Shown: positions 28,780 to 37,919, numbered from the stretch's first letter. The stretch is DNA of 64,000 nt from Arthrobacter sp. Marseille-P9274 (GCF_946892675.1 NZ_CAMPOV010000004.1:1-64000), one strand, 5' to 3'. Notes: generated by a model from the sequence alone, not told the origin. Numbers and translations: made by a program.

Positions 28780-29937
28780 TTAGTCCTGCACTTTCTGCAG
28801 CGCCCGGTCGAGGTCAGCCCACAGGTCCGCTGCGTTCTCGATTCCGACGGAGAGCCGCAGCAGGTGTTCCGGCACGGAGGCAGGCTCGTTGGCATGCCGC
28901 CGGCGGCGCTCGATCAGCGACTCGACTCCGCCGAGCGAGGTCGCGGGAGTCCACAACTGCAAATCGTCCACGACGGCGTCCGCAGCCTCGGCGCCGCCCC
29001 TGACCGTGATGGCGATGATGGAACCGAAGCCGTCCATCTGCGCCGCGGCCCGCTCATGTCCGGGATCGCCGGGCAGCCCCGGGTAGCGCACGGCCTCCAC
29101 GCGGGGGTGTTCCTGCAGCTTGCGGGCCAACTCCATGGCGGTAGCCTGCGAGCGATCGATCCGCAGCGCGAGGGTGCGCAGTCCGCGCAGGGCCAGCCAG
29201 ACTTCGAACGGCCCGGCGATGGCGCCGCGCAGCGAGCGGTAGGACAGCAGCCGGGTGCGGAGGGCGGGATCCGAGGTCACCACGGCACCGAGTACGACGT
29301 CGGAATGGCCGGCCAGGTACTTGGTGACGGAATGTACGACGACGTCGACTCCGCTTTTCAGCGGGCGCTGGCCCAGCGGGGTGGAGAAGGTGTTGTCGGC
29401 GATCACCAGGGCCCCGGCGTCGTGCGCTGCCGCGGCGAGGACGCGGATCTCGGCGATCTCCAGCATCGGGTTGGTCGGGCTTTCCAGCCACAGGGCGTCG
29501 GCGCCCTCCAGCGCGGCCTTGACCGCTTCCGTGTCGGCGATGTCCACCGGGCGGACCGTCAGGGCACCGCGGTCGGCCAGGTCCTGCGTCAGGGCCAGGC
29601 TGCCCTGGTAGCTGTGCCGCGGCATCACGACGACGCCGCCGGAGGGCACCAGCGACAGCGCGGCGGAGACGGCGGCGAGGCCGGAGGCGAAGACGAGGGC
29701 CGGAAGCTCCGAACCCTCCAGCTGGCCGAGGGTGTCCTCGAACGGATCCCAGCTCGGGTTCGAGTAGCGGCCGTAGGCACGGTCCCCTTCGTAGACCTCG
29801 CCCTGGCCGACGAACGTGGAGGACAGCACCACCGGCGGATTGACGGGGGCGTCGTGCGTGCGCTCGGGACGGCCGCCGGCCACCACAACGGTGTCCGGCG
29901 CCAAGGATTCGGGATGCTGGGACGCGTGCTGGGTCAT
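28780..29937 (-). CDS. Cys/Met metabolism PLP-dependent enzyme (cystathionine gamma-lyase or gamma-synthase)
   Basis: A 385-residue fold-type I PLP enzyme. GRYSNPSWDPFEDTLGQLEG, FASGLAAVSAAL, WLESPTNPMLEI and the PLP lysine in VVHSVTKYLAGHSDVVLG are visible; LRLSVGIENAADLWADL closes it. MetB and gamma-lyase cannot be separated by eye. The ATG at 29937 has a minus-strand TACCCT (29944-29949) 6 nt upstream and no ribosome site. It is divergent from tmk with a gap of only 81 nt that must hold both promoters. Confidence 0.92.
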   Translation of the reverse strand: MTQHASQHPESLAPDTVVVAGGRPERTHDAPVNPPVVLSSTFVGQGEVYEGDRAYGRYSNPSWDPFEDTLGQLEGSELPALVFASGLAAVSAALSLVPSGGVVVMPRHSYQGSLALTQDLADRGALTVRPVDIADTEAVKAALEGADALWLESPTNPMLEIAEIRVLAAAAHDAGALVIADNTFSTPLGQRPLKSGVDVVVHSVTKYLAGHSDVVLGAVVTSDPALRTRLLSYRSLRGAIAGPFEVWLALRGLRTLALRIDRSQATAMELARKLQEHPRVEAVRYPGLPGDPGHERAAAQMDGFGSIIAITVRGGAEAADAVVDDLQLWTPATSLGGVESLIERRRRHANEPASVPEHLLRLSVGIENAADLWADLDRALQKVQD

Positions 29938-30018
29938 GAAAGAAGGGTAGACCCGGCGGCTCTCCACAGGATAACTGTGACTTCTTCGGCTCCCCGTCGG
30001 ACCGGATAGGCTGGTCTG

Positions 30019-30696
30019 GTGACTTCCGAGAGCCATCCCCTGCCTGTCCCTGCGGAGGCCGCCGCGCCGGCGGGGAACGGCGGCTTGTTCATCGCTTTCG
30101 AGGGCGGCGACGGGGCCGGAAAGTCCACCCAGGCCGCCGCGGTCCAGGCCCGCCTTGAAGCACTCGGCCGCACCGTGCTCCGCACCCGGGAGCCGGGCGG
30201 CACACCCGTGGGCGAGAAGCTGCGCGCGCTGGTCCTCGAGCACGGCCATGGGGACATCGATGCGCGCACCGAAGCCCTGATCTTCGCCGCGTCGCGTGCG
30301 GCGCACGTCCGGCAGGTCATCGTTCCGGCGCTGGAACGCGGCGAGACAGTCCTGTGCGACCGCTTCATCGACTCTTCCGTTGCGTACCAGGGCGCCGGCC
30401 GCGGGCTCGGGCTCGACGCCGTCCGCGACCTCAATCTGTGGGCCACCGACGGAATCCTTCCGGACCTCACCGTCCTCCTGGACGTCGACCCGGAACGCGG
30501 CCGCGACCGCCGCGCCGCGGAGGGCACCGAGGACCGGATGGAATCGGAGCCGGATGATTTCCACTCGCGCATCCGCGCGGCCTTTTTGGAGCTCGCGGCC
30601 GCGCGTCCCGATCACTACCTGGTGCTGGATGCCGGCCAGGACCGGGCAGGGCTGACGGAAGCCATCATGGAACGGATCAGCGGGAGGCCGGCATGA
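30019..30696 (+). CDS. tmk: thymidylate kinase
   Basis: A 225-residue P-loop kinase phosphorylating dTMP. FIAFEGGDGAGKSTQAA is the P-loop, RTREPGGTPVGEKLR the DRX-type region and CDRFIDSSVAYQGAGRGLG the substrate site. GTG 30019 has TAGGCT at 30007-30012, 6 nt upstream, and no ribosome site. It overlaps holB by ATGA, the usual tmk-holB pair. Confidence 0.96.
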   Translation: MTSESHPLPVPAEAAAPAGNGGLFIAFEGGDGAGKSTQAAAVQARLEALGRTVLRTREPGGTPVGEKLRALVLEHGHGDIDARTEALIFAASRAAHVRQVIVPALERGETVLCDRFIDSSVAYQGAGRGLGLDAVRDLNLWATDGILPDLTVLLDVDPERGRDRRAAEGTEDRMESEPDDFHSRIRAAFLELAAARPDHYLVLDAGQDRAGLTEAIMERISGRPA

Positions 30697-31832
30697 GCGT
30701 CTGGGCCGACCTTCCCGGGCAGGCTGCCGTAGTGGAGCAGCTCAGCCGCGCTGCGGCCGCAGAGCACCCGCACCATGCCTGGCTGTTCACCGGGCCTCCC
30801 GGTTCCGGCCGCTCCAATGCGGCCCGCTCCTTCGCCGCCGCGCTGGTCTGTGAGCAGCCCCGGGCCAAGGACCGCGGCTGCGGGGAGTGCCATTCCTGCC
30901 GGACGGCGCTGGCCGGCTCCCACGCCGACGTGTCCGTCATGGCCACCGAGAACGTCACCTTCCGGATCGAGGACGTGCGCGAGTGGGTGACCAAGGCGCA
31001 GGACAAGCCATCCTCGGGACGCTGGCGCGTGATCATCATCGAAGACGCGGATCGCATGACCGAACGCACCACCAACGTGCTCCTCAAGGCCATCGAGGAG
31101 CCCCCGCCGCGCACCGTCTGGTTGCTCTGCGCGCCGAGTCCGGCCGATGTCCTGGTCACGATCCGCTCGCGCTGCCGCCCGGTTGGACTGCGGATCCCGT
31201 CGATCGGCGACGTGGCCGAACTGCTGGTCCGCAGGGACGGGGCCACCCCCGAGCTGGCCGAGTTTGCTGCCCGTGTCTCGCAGAGCCACATCGGAGTGGC
31301 CCGTCGCCTGGCCCGGAACGAGGACGCCCGGGCCCGCCGGGACACCATCGTCCGGCTGCCCCTCCGCCTCCGCGGCGTCTCCGATGCCGTGATGGCCGCG
31401 GGCGAACTGGTGGAACTTTCCAACGCGGAAGCAGCGGCCGCTGCCGAGGAACGCAATGCAGCCGAGCGGGAGTCGCTGCTGCACACCTTGGGAGCGCCGG
31501 AAACCGGAACGCTGCCGCCGGCCATCCGCAGCCAGCTCAGGGCGCTGGAGGAAGAGCAAAAGCGCCGGGCCAAACGCAGCCTGAGCGACTCGCTGGACCG
31601 GGTGATGATCGACCTGACCACGTTCTTCCGCGACGTACTGACCCTGCAGATGGGAACCCGGACGGAGCTCGTCAACGAGTACCTGAGGCCGGAGCTGGCG
31701 GCCTTCGCGGAACAATCTTCCCCCGAACAAACGTTGGGCAGATTGGACGCCATTGCCCAGGCCCGCAAGCGCCTGCAAACCAACGTGGCGCCCGTGCTTG
31801 CCATGGAAGCCATGGTGGTCAGCCTGCTGTGA
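30693..31832 (+). CDS. holB: DNA polymerase III delta' subunit
   Basis: A 379-residue clamp-loader AAA+ protein. The zinc module CGECHSC, the SRC arginine finger (TIRSRCRPVGL) and IIEDADRMTERTTNVLLKAIEE are present. The Walker A position reads GPPGSGRS, with Arg40 where Lys is normal, consistent with a delta' that does not hydrolyse ATP. Coupled to tmk by a 4-nt overlap. Confidence 0.94.
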   Translation: MSVWADLPGQAAVVEQLSRAAAAEHPHHAWLFTGPPGSGRSNAARSFAAALVCEQPRAKDRGCGECHSCRTALAGSHADVSVMATENVTFRIEDVREWVTKAQDKPSSGRWRVIIIEDADRMTERTTNVLLKAIEEPPPRTVWLLCAPSPADVLVTIRSRCRPVGLRIPSIGDVAELLVRRDGATPELAEFAARVSQSHIGVARRLARNEDARARRDTIVRLPLRLRGVSDAVMAAGELVELSNAEAAAAAEERNAAERESLLHTLGAPETGTLPPAIRSQLRALEEEQKRRAKRSLSDSLDRVMIDLTTFFRDVLTLQMGTRTELVNEYLRPELAAFAEQSSPEQTLGRLDAIAQARKRLQTNVAPVLAMEAMVVSLL

Positions 31833-31887
31833 AGCAGCGTCCGGTCCCCGACTCCCCTTGCCGCCGACCCAGGAGTGGAATCCTTTA

Positions 31888-33426
31888 ATGCGCCTATCAC
31901 CGCGCCGAAGCCGCCGTGCCCTCACGACCGGAGCGGCCGTCGTCGTACTCCTGATGCTCACCGGGTGCGGGCTGCTCCCCCAGCCGCAGGAGCCGCCCGG
32001 CTCCGGGAACGCAGCGGATCCCGGCACGGTTGATCCGGCGCTCAAGTCCTACTACACGCAGGACGTTGCGTGGGAGGACTGCGAGCAGCAGTTCCAGTGC
32101 GCCAAGGTCGAGGTGCCGGTGGACTACGCCGAGCCGGACGGCGAACGGATCGAGATCGCGGCCATCCGCAGCTCGGCCGGCAACGGCTCCAAGGGCTCCA
32201 TCCTGCTGAACCCGGGCGGCCCCGGCGGCTCCGGCTATGACACGGTGAAGGACTCGCTGGCGTACATGACCACCGAGGAGCTGCGCCGGAACTACGACAT
32301 CGTCGGCTTCGACCCGCGCGGCGTGAAGCGCTCGGCTCCGGTGAAGTGCATGTCGGACAAGGAGAAGGACGAGGCGCGGCAGGTCCAGTACGACCTGGAC
32401 ACGGACGCAGGCCTGGCCGAGGCAGCGCGGGACTCCAAGGAGCTGGCCCAGCAGTGCGCCGAGCAGACCGGCGAGGTGCTCGGCCACGTGGACACGGTCA
32501 GCGCCGCCAAGGACATGGACATCCTGCGGGCCGCGGTGGGCGACGCGAAGCTGAACTACCTGGGCTTCTCCTACGGCACCTTCCTTGGCGCCACCTACGC
32601 CGACCTGTTCCCCGAACGCGTGGGCCGCCTGGTGCTGGACGGAGCACTGGATCCGTCGCTGAGCAACGCCGACGTCACTCTGGGGCAGGCCAAGGCGTTC
32701 GAGGCCGCTATCCGCAGCTACGCGGAGAGCTGCCTGCAGTCGTCCGACTGCCCCATGGATGGGTCCGCGGATGACGCGGTGGGCCAGATCCGGGACCTGA
32801 TCGCCGCGGTGGAGGACAACCCGATGACGGCCTCGGACGGCCGGCTCGTCACCGTAGGCATGTTCGTTTCCGGCCTCATCGTCCCGCTCTACAACGACCA
32901 GAACTGGCCCGCCCTGACCGCGGCGCTCAAGGGCGCCTTCGGCGGGGACCCGACGGAGATGCTGAGGCTGTCGGACCTCGGCGCCGAGCGGCAGCCTGAC
33001 GGCAGCTACACCGGCAACAGCACCGAGGCCTTCACCGCGATCAACTGCCTCGATTACCCGATGGAGTCGGGCCTCGACGCCATGCGCGAGGAAGCCAAGG
33101 CACTGGAAGACGCCTCCCCGACCCTCGGCCGCTACCTGGCCTACGGCGGGACAACCTGCGAGAACTGGTCCTACGATGCGGTGCGGACGCCGGCGCCGGT
33201 GAAGGCCGAGGGCGCGGACCCCATCCTGGTGGTCGGCACCACCGGAGATCCGGCGACGCCGTACGAGTGGGCCGAATCCATGGCGGCAAACTTCGAGTCC
33301 GCCTCGCTGCTGACCTTCGAAGCCGAAGGCCACACCGCCTACAGCCGCGGCAACAAGTGCGTGCAGGACGCCGTGGACGGCTACTTCATCGAAGGCACCA
33401 TGCCGAAGGACGGGGCGGTTTGCTAA
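31888..33426 (+). CDS. secreted alpha/beta-hydrolase lipoprotein, tripeptidyl aminopeptidase (S33) type
   Basis: A 512-residue exported peptidase. A signal peptide with twin Arg residues and lipobox LTGC (Cys27) leads to the SlpD/SlpE-type fold: SILLNPGGPGGSGYD, VGFDPRGVKRSAPV, the nucleophile Ser228 (GFSYGTFLG), Asp454 (VVGTTGDPATP) and His482 (AEGHTAYSR). These enzymes trim tripeptides outside the cell. ATG 31888 follows AGGAG by 13 nt, a long spacing, so the leader is slightly unusual. Confidence 0.9.
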   Translation: MRLSPRRSRRALTTGAAVVVLLMLTGCGLLPQPQEPPGSGNAADPGTVDPALKSYYTQDVAWEDCEQQFQCAKVEVPVDYAEPDGERIEIAAIRSSAGNGSKGSILLNPGGPGGSGYDTVKDSLAYMTTEELRRNYDIVGFDPRGVKRSAPVKCMSDKEKDEARQVQYDLDTDAGLAEAARDSKELAQQCAEQTGEVLGHVDTVSAAKDMDILRAAVGDAKLNYLGFSYGTFLGATYADLFPERVGRLVLDGALDPSLSNADVTLGQAKAFEAAIRSYAESCLQSSDCPMDGSADDAVGQIRDLIAAVEDNPMTASDGRLVTVGMFVSGLIVPLYNDQNWPALTAALKGAFGGDPTEMLRLSDLGAERQPDGSYTGNSTEAFTAINCLDYPMESGLDAMREEAKALEDASPTLGRYLAYGGTTCENWSYDAVRTPAPVKAEGADPILVVGTTGDPATPYEWAESMAANFESASLLTFEAEGHTAYSRGNKCVQDAVDGYFIEGTMPKDGAVC

Positions 33427-33433
33427 GCCTGTT

Positions 33434-33463
33434 TTGACCCGCGCGCGGATGCTCTCTTATAGT
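33434..33463 (+). promoter_or_regulatory. promoter of tRNA-Thr
   Basis: TTGACC (33434-33439) and TATAGT (33458-33463) are 18 nt apart and lie 43 nt before the tRNA. Confidence 0.65.
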
Positions 33464-33506
33464 TATTCCTTGTGGATTCCGCTTGGCACCGCCGAGTGAA
33501 TCCTCC

Positions 33507-33579
33507 GCCTCCTTAGCTCAGTCGGTAGAGCGTTTCACTCGTAATGAAAAGGTCGCCAGTTCGATTCTGGCAGGGGGCT
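33507..33579 (+). tRNA. tRNA-Thr (anticodon CGT)
   Basis: A 73-nt cloverleaf. The acceptor stem GCCTCCT pairs with AGGGGGC (33572-33578, one G-T pair), the D-arm region is TAGCTCAGTCGGTAGAGC, the anticodon loop CTCGTAA reads CGT, and the T-arm is GCCAGTTCGATTCTGGC. CCA is not encoded. Confidence 0.97.
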
Positions 33580-33584
33580 CAACA

Positions 33585-33623
33585 GAAACGCCCTTGGGAT
33601 CTATCGGATTCCAAGGGCGTTTC
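33585..33623 (+). terminator. terminator after tRNA-Thr
   Basis: A 13-bp perfect stem (33585-33597 with 33611-33623) with a 13-nt loop begins six nt after the tRNA. There is only a weak pyrimidine tail. Confidence 0.7.
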
Positions 33624-33856
33624 CGCTTTCCGTTGCCTCCCCGCCTGATGGCCTCACGGCAGGTAGCAGCCGAACTCCGCGATGTACAGGCCCCGCAAAG
33701 GGAATCAAGCCGCGCACAGGCGTTGTTCATCTGCGCGGCTTGCGCCTCTGTAACGTCCCTCACTTTCAAAAATAAATGCCCTCGTCGGTCTGTAAATGGG
33801 CTGGTCATCCCGCATACCGTGGTCGCGACCCTTGCACCTCGAATGATGGGAAGCGT
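33624..33856. other. non-coding spacer downstream of tRNA-Thr
   Basis: There is no credible gene in this spacer. A hairpin AAGCCGCGCA / TGCGCGGCTT (33707-33716 with 33732-33741) is visible, and 33760-33800 is AT-richer than its surroundings. Reading frames across it on either strand are translations of the tRNA and its flank. It could be an old integration scar because it adjoins a tRNA, but no attachment repeat or integrase was found. Confidence 0.4.
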
Positions 33857-36256
33857 GTGACCCGACGAAACGACCACTCTGCTGTTTCGGGCACTTCCGA
33901 AAGTCCTGCCGGTGACAGGAGGCGGCCGGCCAGCGGCCTCACCAGACTCAGGTCCTTACCGCTGCTGAACAACCTGGGAGCCGACCTCCCCGCGTCGCTT
34001 GTCGTCTTCCTCGTGGCCCTTCCGCTGTCCCTCGGCATAGCGGCCGCGTCCGGGGCCCCGGTCATGGCAGGCCTGATCGCTGCCGCCGTGGGCGGCATTG
34101 TGGCCGGAAGCCTCGGTGGTTCGGCGCTGCAGGTCAGCGGGCCGGCCGCCGGCCTCACCGTCGTCGTCGCCGGGCTGGTCGAACAGTTCGGCTGGCAGGT
34201 GACCTGCGCGATCACTGCCGCCGCCGGCGTCGTGCAGCTCTTGCTGGGCGTGAGCAGGGTCGGGCGGGCCGCTCTGGCCGTTTCGCCCGTCGTGGTCAAG
34301 GCGATGCTGGCCGGGATCGGCATCACAATTGTGCTCCAGCAGGTCCAGGTCCTGCTCGGTGCGCAGCCGGAAGATTCGGCGCTCGCGAACGTCGCCGCTC
34401 TCCCCGCCGCCGTAGTTGCGCTCGAGTTGCACGCCTTCCTCCTCGGTTCGGCCGTCGTAGCCGTCCTGCTCGGCTGGAAGTATCTGCCCCGTCCGGTGCG
34501 GCGGGTGCCCGGGCCGCTGGCGGCGGTAGCCCTCGGAACGGCGCTGTCGGTGCTGATGGCCGCGGACGTCGAACGGATTTCGTTCAGCGGTTCGATTTTC
34601 GACGCGGTCTCGCTGCCGAGCCTGCCGGAGGATAACTGGCGCGGGGTCGCGCTGGCCGTCGTTTCGGTGGCCATGATCGCCAGCATCGAGTCGCTGCTCT
34701 CCGCCGTCGCCGTGGACAAGATGCAGACCGGCCCGCGCACGAACTTCAACCGGGAGCTCGTGGGCCAGGGGTCCGCCAACGTGGTTTCCGGCATGCTGGG
34801 CGGACTGCCGGTCACCGGCGTCATCGTCCGCTCCGCCACCAATGTCGAGGCCGGCGCCGCGTCCCGGGCCTCGGCGGTCCTGCACGGCGTCTGGATCCTC
34901 CTTTTCTCGGCCCTGTTCGCCTGGCTGATCCAGCTGATCCCCATGGCAGTGTTGGCGGGTCTGCTGGTCGTCATCGGGGCGCGGCTGGTCAAGCTGGCCG
35001 ACATCAAGACCAGCCGCCGCACCGGAGACCTCCTTGTGTATGTCACGACGCTCGGGTGCGTGGTCTTCCTCAACTTGCTGGAAGGCGTGCTGATCGGTCT
35101 GGCCCTGGCGGCGGCGTGCGTGCTGTGGCGGATCCTGCGGGCGCCGATGCAGGTCCACGAACCGGCCATGCCCACGGCGCCCTGGCGGGTCACGATCGCC
35201 GGGTCCTGCAGCTTTTTCGCCCTGCCCCGGCTGAACCACGTGCTCGATTCCCTGCCTGCAGGCCGGGACGTAGTGGTGGAACTCAACGCTGACTATCTTG
35301 ATCATTCCTTCCGCGAGGCCCTGCTCGCCTGGCACGACCAGTACCTGGCCTGGGGCGGATCCGTCGTGCTGGAAGAGCACGGGACGACCGTGTTCCGGGA
35401 TGCCGCCGACTGCACGCCCGAGCGCCGGGAACCGCGGGAGTTTCCGCTGCCTCCCCGAGCCTCCTGGCAGCCGGGGCCGGGGACCGTGCCTGGAGCGCCG
35501 GCCGGAGCTGCGGCCGCAGCCGACGGGGAATCCGTAGCCGCGGGCGCGGAGGGGAACGACGACGGCGGCGCGCCTCCCCTGCGGTCCATCCTCTTGGGCA
35601 TTGACAAGTACCACCGCCGGCATGCTGACAAGGTCCGCCCGCTGGTGCAGGACCTGGCGGACGGCCAGGACCCGGACACTCTGTTCGTCGCGTGCGTCGA
35701 CTCGCGGGTCAACCCCAACCTCATTACCAGCAGCGGCCCCGGCGACCTCCTGACCCTGCGCAACATCGGCAACGTGGTCTGCAGCGATTCCAGCGATGCT
35801 TCCATCGACTCGGCGCTCTCCTTCGCCGTGCACGGGCTGTCCGTGGACTCGATCGTGGTCTGCGGACACTCCAACTGCGGGGCCATGAAGGCCGTGTTGG
35901 CCGACGCGGAGGGCGGAGGTTCCCCCTCGCTCGGCAGCGGCTTCGACGCATGGCTCGAACATGCCCGGCCGAGCCATCGGGAGCTCAAGGCGGGCCATCT
36001 CGTGGCTCTCGCGGCGGCGGCCGCCGGCTACAGCAAGCTGGACCAGCTGAGCATGGTCAACGTTGCCCTCCAACTGCGCAAGCTCGAGGAGCATCCGGCA
36101 GCCGGACCTGCGCTGGCGGAGGGGCGGGTCCAGGCCATCGGTTTGTTCTACGACATCGCAACGGCCCGCGCCGTCCTGGTCACGCCTGACGGGATAGAGC
36201 CTCTGACTGCCGCCCCGGAAGCCGACCTCATGGGGCATGCGCAGCCTGTTGCCTGA
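33857..36256 (+). CDS. SulP family anion transporter fused to beta-carbonic anhydrase
   Basis: A 799-residue fusion. Residues about 35-440 form the SulP membrane domain with 10 or more helices (LPASLVVFLVALPLSLGIA, LQVSGPAAGLTVVVAGL, MIASIESLLSAVAVDKM). A cytoplasmic STAS-like stretch follows (about 460-540). Residues about 575-799 are a beta-carbonic anhydrase with zinc ligands Cys613, His671 and Cys674 and the Asp615/Arg617 dyad (ACVDSRV, CGHSNCGAM), all intact. The likely role is bicarbonate uptake coupled to CO2/bicarbonate conversion. GTG 33857 has GGGAAG upstream. The substrate is inferred from the fusion. Confidence 0.92.
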   Translation: MTRRNDHSAVSGTSESPAGDRRRPASGLTRLRSLPLLNNLGADLPASLVVFLVALPLSLGIAAASGAPVMAGLIAAAVGGIVAGSLGGSALQVSGPAAGLTVVVAGLVEQFGWQVTCAITAAAGVVQLLLGVSRVGRAALAVSPVVVKAMLAGIGITIVLQQVQVLLGAQPEDSALANVAALPAAVVALELHAFLLGSAVVAVLLGWKYLPRPVRRVPGPLAAVALGTALSVLMAADVERISFSGSIFDAVSLPSLPEDNWRGVALAVVSVAMIASIESLLSAVAVDKMQTGPRTNFNRELVGQGSANVVSGMLGGLPVTGVIVRSATNVEAGAASRASAVLHGVWILLFSALFAWLIQLIPMAVLAGLLVVIGARLVKLADIKTSRRTGDLLVYVTTLGCVVFLNLLEGVLIGLALAAACVLWRILRAPMQVHEPAMPTAPWRVTIAGSCSFFALPRLNHVLDSLPAGRDVVVELNADYLDHSFREALLAWHDQYLAWGGSVVLEEHGTTVFRDAADCTPERREPREFPLPPRASWQPGPGTVPGAPAGAAAAADGESVAAGAEGNDDGGAPPLRSILLGIDKYHRRHADKVRPLVQDLADGQDPDTLFVACVDSRVNPNLITSSGPGDLLTLRNIGNVVCSDSSDASIDSALSFAVHGLSVDSIVVCGHSNCGAMKAVLADAEGGGSPSLGSGFDAWLEHARPSHRELKAGHLVALAAAAAGYSKLDQLSMVNVALQLRKLEEHPAAGPALAEGRVQAIGLFYDIATARAVLVTPDGIEPLTAAPEADLMGHAQPVA

Positions 36257-36448
36257 CCCCGCAGGTTCGCCCGCCCCGGCCATTGTCATCGTTCCGCAGG
36301 GAAGAGCACTATGGAACTAGGATTCCTGGGCAGACCTGTCGAATCCGCGCTATTTCGGATGACCGGGGCGAGTGTACGCCTGCCAGCCGAAATAACCGGA
36401 CGCAGTCCAGCGCCCGTTCAGCAACATGGCCGAGAAAGGAACGTCGTC

Positions 36449-36697
36449 ATGCCTGAGTTCATGGATGTTCATCACAACATGGTCGGGATCACCGCGGAGG
36501 CTTTGAGGGAAGCGCACAACGCGGACCTCGCCATTCAGGACGACGAGAAGGTCGTCTTCAAGCAGGCCTGGGCCGATCCGGAGAGCGGCGTCGTCTACTG
36601 CCTGTCCGAGGCGCCGTCGGCAGACGCCGTACAGCGGATCCACGAGCGCGCCGGCCACCGGGCGGACGAGGTGCACGCGGTACCGCTCGTGGTCTGA
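36449..36697 (+). CDS. SCO4226-family (DUF4242) small protein, putative nickel-binding
   Basis: An 82-residue single-domain protein beginning MPEFMDVHHNMVGITAEAL, with VYCLSEAPSADAVQRIHERAGH in the second half. This fits the DUF4242 ferredoxin-like family whose Streptomyces member SCO4226 binds nickel. ATG 36449 has AAAGGA about 10 nt upstream. The open frame upstream of it (from 36311) has no coding character. The biological role is unknown. Confidence 0.8.
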   Translation: MPEFMDVHHNMVGITAEALREAHNADLAIQDDEKVVFKQAWADPESGVVYCLSEAPSADAVQRIHERAGHRADEVHAVPLVV

Positions 36698-36733
36698 CCT
36701 CGCCGGAGCAGTGCGCTCCCCTGCCTTCAGAGC

Positions 36734-36766
36734 CGAATCCCTGCTTCCGCGCGAGGCGGGGATTCG
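36734..36766. terminator. bidirectional terminator
   Basis: The stem CGAATCCC / GGGATTCG (36734-36741 with 36759-36766) is extended inside by GCTTC/GAGGC. It lies between the convergent DUF4242 gene and the minus-strand gene that ends at 36782. Confidence 0.65.
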
Positions 36767-36781
36767 CCGTTTCGCGCAACG

Positions 36782-37243
36782 CTAGCGGCCGCCGGACTCC
36801 TCGAGCAGCCGGAGCGCCTCGCTGACGTCTTCGACGACGATGGCCGCCCGCCGTCGTACGCTTTCCGCCGCATGGGCCGAGCCTGCCGCATCGGTGGCCA
36901 GCCGCGCCATCGCGGCTGCCTCAGCGGCAGCCGCGAGGGAATTGCCGGCCTTGGACAGGCAGCGGTGGACGCCCGCGAGGCTGCCGCCGGGGATGTCCAG
37001 GCCGTCGCTCGGGTGCAGCTTCTGGGCCCCGGCGCAGCAGCCGCGGACCTGGGGCAGCTGGGCGGAGAGTTCGTTGGCGATCACGACCAGTTCGCCGTAG
37101 ACGGCGTCGTCCGCGATTCCCTCCAGGACCTGGTGGTAACGGTCCAGTCCGCGTTTGAAGCGGTCGTGCGTGCGCCGCCAGATGCCCTTGCCCAGCTCCT
37201 TGTCGTCCCGGCGGGCCTGCCGGGCAGCGCCGAAGAACTCCAT
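36782..37243 (-). CDS. conserved hypothetical protein downstream of bpa
   Basis: A 153-residue, mostly helical protein with no recognised domain. A basic N-terminus (MEFFGAARQARRDDKELGKG) is followed by a helical core with two Cys (RGCCAGAQK). It begins 3 nt after the bpa stop and must be translated with it. The pairing with a proteasome activator is the only clue to function. Confidence 0.75.
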   Translation of the reverse strand: MEFFGAARQARRDDKELGKGIWRRTHDRFKRGLDRYHQVLEGIADDAVYGELVVIANELSAQLPQVRGCCAGAQKLHPSDGLDIPGGSLAGVHRCLSKAGNSLAAAAEAAAMARLATDAAGSAHAAESVRRRAAIVVEDVSEALRLLEESGGR

Positions 37244-37246
37244 CCG

Positions 37247-37843
37247 CTACAGGTACTGGCCGGGACGCGGGTGGACCGGCGCGATTTCCGTTTCGGATCC
37301 TTCGGCGCGGCGGGGTTCGCCGTCCTCGCCGATGACGACGCCGGGCGCGATGAGGGTTCCCGGCGGCAGCTGGCGCAGCTGGAGGCGGGCGGCCATCTGC
37401 TGGGTGGCCGCCTGCTGGGCGGCGATGGCGGTCTGGATCCCGTGGAAGAGACCTTCCAGCCAGCCGACGAGCTGGGCCTGCGCGATCCGCAGCTCGGCGT
37501 CCGAGGGGACGGCATCGTCGCCGAAGGGCAGGTTGATGCGCTCGAGTTCGTCGATCAGCTCGGGCGCCAGGCCGTCCTCGAGTTCCTTGATGGACCGCTC
37601 GTGGATTTCCGCGAGGCGGGTGCGCGCGGCGTCATCGAGCGGGGCACTGCGCACTTCTTCGAGCAGTTGGCGGACCATGGTGCCGATGCGCATAACCTTG
37701 GCCGGCTCATCGACCAAGTCGTGGAGCGAGGTGCCCTTTTTCGTGCCGTTTTCCTTGGCCGTTTTCCGGTCGGCGCCCGTTTCGCCGGCCAGCGCTCCCT
37801 CGAGCACCGGATCGTCCGCCTGAGGTATCTGCTCGTCAGTCAT
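37247..37843 (-). CDS. bpa: bacterial proteasome activator Bpa
   Basis: A 198-residue helical protein of the Bpa/PafE family. The C-terminus is exactly GQYL, the motif that docks into the 20S proteasome alpha ring and opens its gate without ATP. The four-helix core (VRQLLEEVRSAPLDDAARTR, LVGWLEGLFHGIQTAIAAQQ) is clear. This implies the organism has a 20S proteasome elsewhere. ATG 37843 gives the family-like N-terminus; the ribosome site is weak. Confidence 0.92.
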   Translation of the reverse strand: MTDEQIPQADDPVLEGALAGETGADRKTAKENGTKKGTSLHDLVDEPAKVMRIGTMVRQLLEEVRSAPLDDAARTRLAEIHERSIKELEDGLAPELIDELERINLPFGDDAVPSDAELRIAQAQLVGWLEGLFHGIQTAIAAQQAATQQMAARLQLRQLPPGTLIAPGVVIGEDGEPRRAEGSETEIAPVHPRPGQYL

Positions 37844-37919
37844 GGTTTCATCTTGCCAGAGGATCAGGACATTCCGGCGGGACCTCCGGCAGGTACCGCC
37901 GACGTCGTCCGCGACAGAC

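Noticed and set aside
33518-33877. Minus-strand frame ending PPARIELATFSLRVKRSTD
   Set aside because: This is the well-known false translation of a tRNA and its flank; the tRNA-Thr occupies 33507-33579.
33956-36289. 777-codon frame opposite the SulP-carbonic anhydrase gene
   Set aside because: Antisense shadow with no recognisable domain; the plus-strand gene has intact catalytic residues.
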